From: an uncultured Spirochaetaceae bacterium
GTDB taxonomy: Bacteria; Spirochaetota; Spirochaetia; Treponematales; Treponemataceae
Direction: 5' to 3'
DNA length: 8,919 nt
Assembly: GCA_902797925.1 (NCBI GenBank)
Contig: CADBUT010000101.1
Coordinates: forward strand, 1 to 8,919
Below the pieces are notes generated by a model, which worked only from the letters and a program-made list of their open reading frames with translations, was not told where the DNA came from and did not search any database. The translations under genes and the position numbers were made by a program. Shown piece after piece: positions 6,501 to 8,919 of the stretch (position 1 is its first letter; every line of letters begins with the position of its first letter).

Positions 6501-8919
6501 CACTGACATGCAACAAAGACTCTTATTCGATTGGAGAAACGGCACAGATAATGCTCCAGAGTCCGCTTGAAAAGGGCAAATATCTTCTTACAGTGGAACG
6601 CGAGGGCGTTTTCCATCAGGAAATTCTTGATATTAAAGAATCTGTAACTGTTCTAGATATTCCTGTTAAAGCTGAATATCTGCCGGTTGCGTATGTAACG
6701 CTTTCAACTTATTCAACACGAACAGGTGACCCAGTTCAGGATTTTGACACGCCGGACATGAACAAACCTAAAGGCTACTTTGGTCTTGCACCGATTCATG
6801 TCAACAAAGATTCTGTCAAGTTTGATATTGCCGTAAAAGGCGACAAGTCTTCATATAGACCGGGCGAAACCGCAAAGTTTACGCTTAAGGCTACAAAGAA
6901 CGGCTCGCCTGTATCTGGCGCAGAAATTTCGTTTATGGCAGTTGACCGCGGTGTAATTGACCTTGTCGGCTACCATGTTCCAGACCCAGTCGGATATTTC
7001 TATAGAGATTACCACTATCCTATATGCACAAGAGGTGGCGATTCTCGCTCAATGCTCATTGACCCGGTAGTTTACGCCGCAAAGAGAATGTTTGGCGGCG
7101 ACGCTGAAGGCGATGATTCTGAAAAGATGAACGAGCGCAAGAATTTCGACCCGACCGCAGTATTTGAGCCGTATCTTGTAACCGGTGCTGACGGTACTGT
7201 TGAGTGCACCTTCGTCTGGCCGGACAATCTGACAGCTTACCGTGTTACGGCTGTCGGTGTAAACGGCGACAAATTCGCAATTTCAGAAAGCGAAGTAAAT
7301 GTTGCAAACCCGGTTTCTGCAAGAGATGTTGTGCCTTCTACTTTGCGTCTGAACGATATAAGCGAGGCCGGCCTTGTAATTTCCAACCTTCAGGATACTC
7401 CGCAGACTTTGGAAATTGAAGCTGAAATCTTTGACGGAATTGAAAAATCTGGTCAGCCTGTTGAAGTTGACGGCATCGCAAGGGCAGAAGGTCATGCTTC
7501 GCTTATAAAAGAAACGAAGAAGTCTATAACTGTTCAGGCAAATTCAACAGGCATTATAATGTTCCCGCTTAAAACTGAGAAAGCAGGCTTTGTTACGGTT
7601 CAGTTTACGGTACGCTCAAAGATTCTTAATGAAAGAATCTTGAAGCCGATTGAAATTGAGCGTCCGTATGTATTTGAGACTGTAACGACGACAGGCTCAA
7701 CAGGCAAAGAAAAGAATGCTGCCGCAAAAGAGCTTCTCGTAATTCCTGGCGATTCAGACAACAATCAGGGCAATATCTCGATAACGCTTGACGCAACGCG
7801 GCTCGGCGTTTTGAAAGATGCAGTCGATTATGTATTCCATTATCCGTATGGCTGTCTTGAGCAGCGTTCAAGCGCAATTATGCCGATGGTTTATTTTGCA
7901 GACTACATTAAAGTTCTGGGTCTCGACAGCGAAGTAAAGAAGCCGCGCAAGGTTGTTGAAGCCGAGCTTAAGAAATGGAAGAATTACCAGCGGTCAGACG
8001 GAAGTTTCCCTTACTGGCCGACCGGCAATGTTGCGTCTTTCCCGGTAAGCGTGCGCATCGGTGAAATTGTTGCAGCCGCAAAAGAGAACGACTACGACGT
8101 TAAGATTAACCCGAATAAACTTGCCGGTTATATTTCAACTGAATATGCAAGACTGATTTCTAACGGGCATTATGCACAGTCTTTGTACATGAAAGCTTAT
8201 GTAAACTACGTTCTTGTGCGCCTCGGCAAATATGTAGAAGACTCGACAATTGACTCAATCGTGAACGATGAAAAAGCTTCAATTTCAGAGCTCTGCTACG
8301 CAGGTCTTATGTATGCGGAACGCAAACAGACTGCAAAAGTTAAAGAAGTGCAGAAAAAGATTTCAAGCTTTATGCGCCCGACAACGCGCGGCGTTGACAT
8401 AACGAACCAGAACTGGTCTTACTGGCAGTTCTTTGGCGGTGAAATAGAGACTTATGCACTTGCATTAAAGTTCTATTCAGTTGCCGACCCTGAAAATGAC
8501 AACGTAGGCCGCCTTGTTTACCAGCTTTTGCAGCTTCAGCGTGCTTCTCACGGCTACTGGAAGTCAACCGCCACAACAGCGCGTGTTCTTGATGCGTTTG
8601 CTACTTACATCAAGGCGAACAATCTTGAAGACACGAACTTTACGGCAGAAGCTTTGATAAACGGCAAGAAGTTTGTTGACGGCAAATTCAAGGGCTTGGG
8701 TGCAGACCCTGTAGAAAAGACCGCTGCTTTGACAGAAGAGCCAGTCAAGGGCTTGCCGAAGGACAAAGAAATTCCTGTTGAGTTCACCAAGAACGGAACA
8801 GGCGATTTGTTCTACACAATCTCGATGAAATACGCTGTTAATGCAGACAAGCAGTTTGCGCGCGACGAAGGTTTGAGCGTATTCTGCGAATACAAGGATC
8901 TTGCTACAGGTCAGATTGT
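3503..8919 (+). CDS. Alpha-2-macroglobulin family lipoprotein with intact thioester (3' end outside window)
   Basis: This is an uninterrupted frame of 1805 codons with no stop, running off the window. Bacterial alpha-2-macroglobulins are periplasmic or surface protease traps: a protease cuts the bait region, the protein changes shape, and an internal thioester couples to the attacker. From the N-terminus I see a lipobox VTGC with Cys24 as the lipidated residue, then three Ig-like modules centred near residues 66, 191 and 294. A macroglobulin-like module follows at about 370-450 and another at about 483-590, containing TDSNGLAVIDF. Next comes an MG2-type motif TDRKLYKPGE at 626-635, then a bait-region domain with GDKSSYRPGE at 1113-1122 and AVDRGVIDL at 1146-1154. 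The A2M core motif FDPTAVFEP starts at 1215 and WPDNLTAYRV at 1239. The thioester domain has GCLEQ at 1450-1454 and ends near GYWKSTATTARVLDAF (from 1684). E. coli YfhM has 1653 residues with its thioester Cys at 1187, so the extra length here is N-terminal. By that comparison, roughly 110 residues remain beyond the window. It appears to have its own promoter. Target proteases are unknown. Confidence 0.93.
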   Translation, partial: MNINFGFAKRLLSVLLIAMVVTGCSKNKKAASNANAAGSDEFCVISYEPSGTLPDEVKNPSIYVQFSEPVVPLAKLGEPSDKSNIISIEPSLKGVFRWYGTSLLSFECADEVIPQTEYVVKINSNVKSINGTALTGMTSFSFKTEELKLVSVVPGYGAARKLTEENPNAFVPYIDDDDVPVAAAGDIGVFFNYPVDLDVVKSSIVVYDEDSNTYNASFSKIKDANGVLIAIKDKMPENKRIDIALKSGAQAQKGSLKTENDQIQSFHTLLPLTLRNTDTDAYSYGKYKNPVYFYFSHQLDAKNLDMLVNGIKTTPAMKITKDNVEVSGSRVIVFGLPVNYEETYKMVLPAGIADIYGRKTTESVNVDVEVPAAASMATFKDYGSGILEAQFSPKLAFQFQNILSGSSYTLRSRTKDAVTKTYGESDIPKNDAVVETVDLESFLHKSGGLSVGNVFFNADMIVKNSWNDQYYTQSNTQTIQVTDLGVTVRYGYNKAVVLVTSLKTGQPVAGANVGAFAYKLNYDSNSYFYDMLNSVSLFNKDIKGGKHTELGRAVTDSNGLAVIDFEKGALSKAIKNTSNNMYIEVVSQGDRVVFNPDITSMWRYDTAGISEPQFAEDEIMRVFMFTDRKLYKPGEKLTFRGIDRTQKLGKLEPFVGDYTIEIKEDAWKAEPIKTFKGKTTTSGGFYHTVTLPSDLEPGDYVIRYTRKMPNGNEATQNEYFQIAFFERLRFQASASIPDITYIRGDRIDASVSAEYLGGGSLAGCGFETSWFREPCGFSLSGAKFDGYKFGPMFGYDSRSYLGREEGTLSVTGKGSTSIASGGESLKGMAYQYRSEVRVTDQSNQMIAASASTVVHPALYYIGLSAPTNIKGFAKKGDKLNFNFKSVTPDGSDISDNVMPKAKAKRSINVELQREEWNLVQQMGVYGTVNTRYVRNMVTDQTMTVPLEKDGSFSITPSKSGSYLIRMSCTDKNGSDVVTERRFYVIGSDWYWYGDQTDELTLTCNKDSYSIGETAQIMLQSPLEKGKYLLTVEREGVFHQEILDIKESVTVLDIPVKAEYLPVAYVTLSTYSTRTGDPVQDFDTPDMNKPKGYFGLAPIHVNKDSVKFDIAVKGDKSSYRPGETAKFTLKATKNGSPVSGAEISFMAVDRGVIDLVGYHVPDPVGYFYRDYHYPICTRGGDSRSMLIDPVVYAAKRMFGGDAEGDDSEKMNERKNFDPTAVFEPYLVTGADGTVECTFVWPDNLTAYRVTAVGVNGDKFAISESEVNVANPVSARDVVPSTLRLNDISEAGLVISNLQDTPQTLEIEAEIFDGIEKSGQPVEVDGIARAEGHASLIKETKKSITVQANSTGIIMFPLKTEKAGFVTVQFTVRSKILNERILKPIEIERPYVFETVTTTGSTGKEKNAAAKELLVIPGDSDNNQGNISITLDATRLGVLKDAVDYVFHYPYGCLEQRSSAIMPMVYFADYIKVLGLDSEVKKPRKVVEAELKKWKNYQRSDGSFPYWPTGNVASFPVSVRIGEIVAAAKENDYDVKINPNKLAGYISTEYARLISNGHYAQSLYMKAYVNYVLVRLGKYVEDSTIDSIVNDEKASISELCYAGLMYAERKQTAKVKEVQKKISSFMRPTTRGVDITNQNWSYWQFFGGEIETYALALKFYSVADPENDNVGRLVYQLLQLQRASHGYWKSTATTARVLDAFATYIKANNLEDTNFTAEALINGKKFVDGKFKGLGADPVEKTAALTEEPVKGLPKDKEIPVEFTKNGTGDLFYTISMKYAVNADKQFARDEGLSVFCEYKDLATGQI
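6971..7141 (+). other. Probable bait region of the alpha-2-macroglobulin
   Basis: Residues about 1157-1213 lie between the bait-region domain motif AVDRGVIDL and the conserved KNFDPTAVFEP that opens the A2M core domain. The first part is rich in Tyr, His, Pro and Arg. The second part, FGGDAEGDDSEKMNERK, is Gly, acidic and Lys/Arg-rich and looks flexible. This is where bacterial relatives carry their low-conservation protease-cleavable segment. The mix of basic, aromatic and small residues offers sites for many protease types. The boundaries are inferred from flanking conserved motifs. Confidence 0.6.
7841..7864 (+). other. Thioester motif YPYGCLEQ of the alpha-2-macroglobulin
   Basis: Codons for Tyr1447 to Gln1454 spell YPYGCLEQ, matching the bacterial thioester consensus. 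Cys1451 (7853-7855) and Gln1454 (7862-7864) are the residues that would form the beta-cysteinyl-gamma-glutamyl thioester. All required residues are present, so this copy belongs to the thioester-containing class and not to the YfaS-like class that has lost it. Confidence 0.92.

Overview
This window most resembles a host-associated spirochaete, probably a gut or rumen Treponema. Three things point that way: moderate GC content (judged by eye, not counted), strong GGAGG-type ribosome binding sites, and a ChvE/MmsA/MmsB monosaccharide importer beside a very large alpha-2-macroglobulin lipoprotein. The genus is an inference and has not been tested by any search.

Positions 1-3297 hold the end of a sugar-uptake operon. 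In order, it contains the C-terminal 132 residues of a ChvE-like periplasmic sugar-binding protein (1-399), a hairpin with a T-run (416-453), the double-NBD ATPase mmsA (487-2037) and the permease mmsB (2050-3297). MmsA and MmsB are translationally close-coupled: the mmsB Shine-Dalgarno lies just past the mmsA stop. Together the three proteins form a CUT2-class importer that captures a monosaccharide such as xylose, glucose, galactose or arabinose and moves it across the inner membrane at the cost of ATP. The hairpin after the binding-protein gene probably makes that protein more abundant than the membrane components, and codon choice agrees with this.

Positions 3298-3502 are intergenic. They hold two consecutive hairpins, the second a clear rho-independent terminator, followed by a reasonable sigma70-like promoter and a strong Shine-Dalgarno.

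Positions 3503-8919 are one open frame with no stop, running off the window. It encodes at least 1805 residues of a bacterial alpha-2-macroglobulin: a lipobox signal peptide, three Ig-like modules, macroglobulin domains, a bait region, and a thioester domain with an intact CLEQ motif. Such proteins sit in the periplasm or at the cell surface and trap attacking proteases. It appears to be a transcription unit separate from the sugar operon. All genes are on the + strand. I see no tRNA, rRNA, CRISPR array, insertion sequence or origin.
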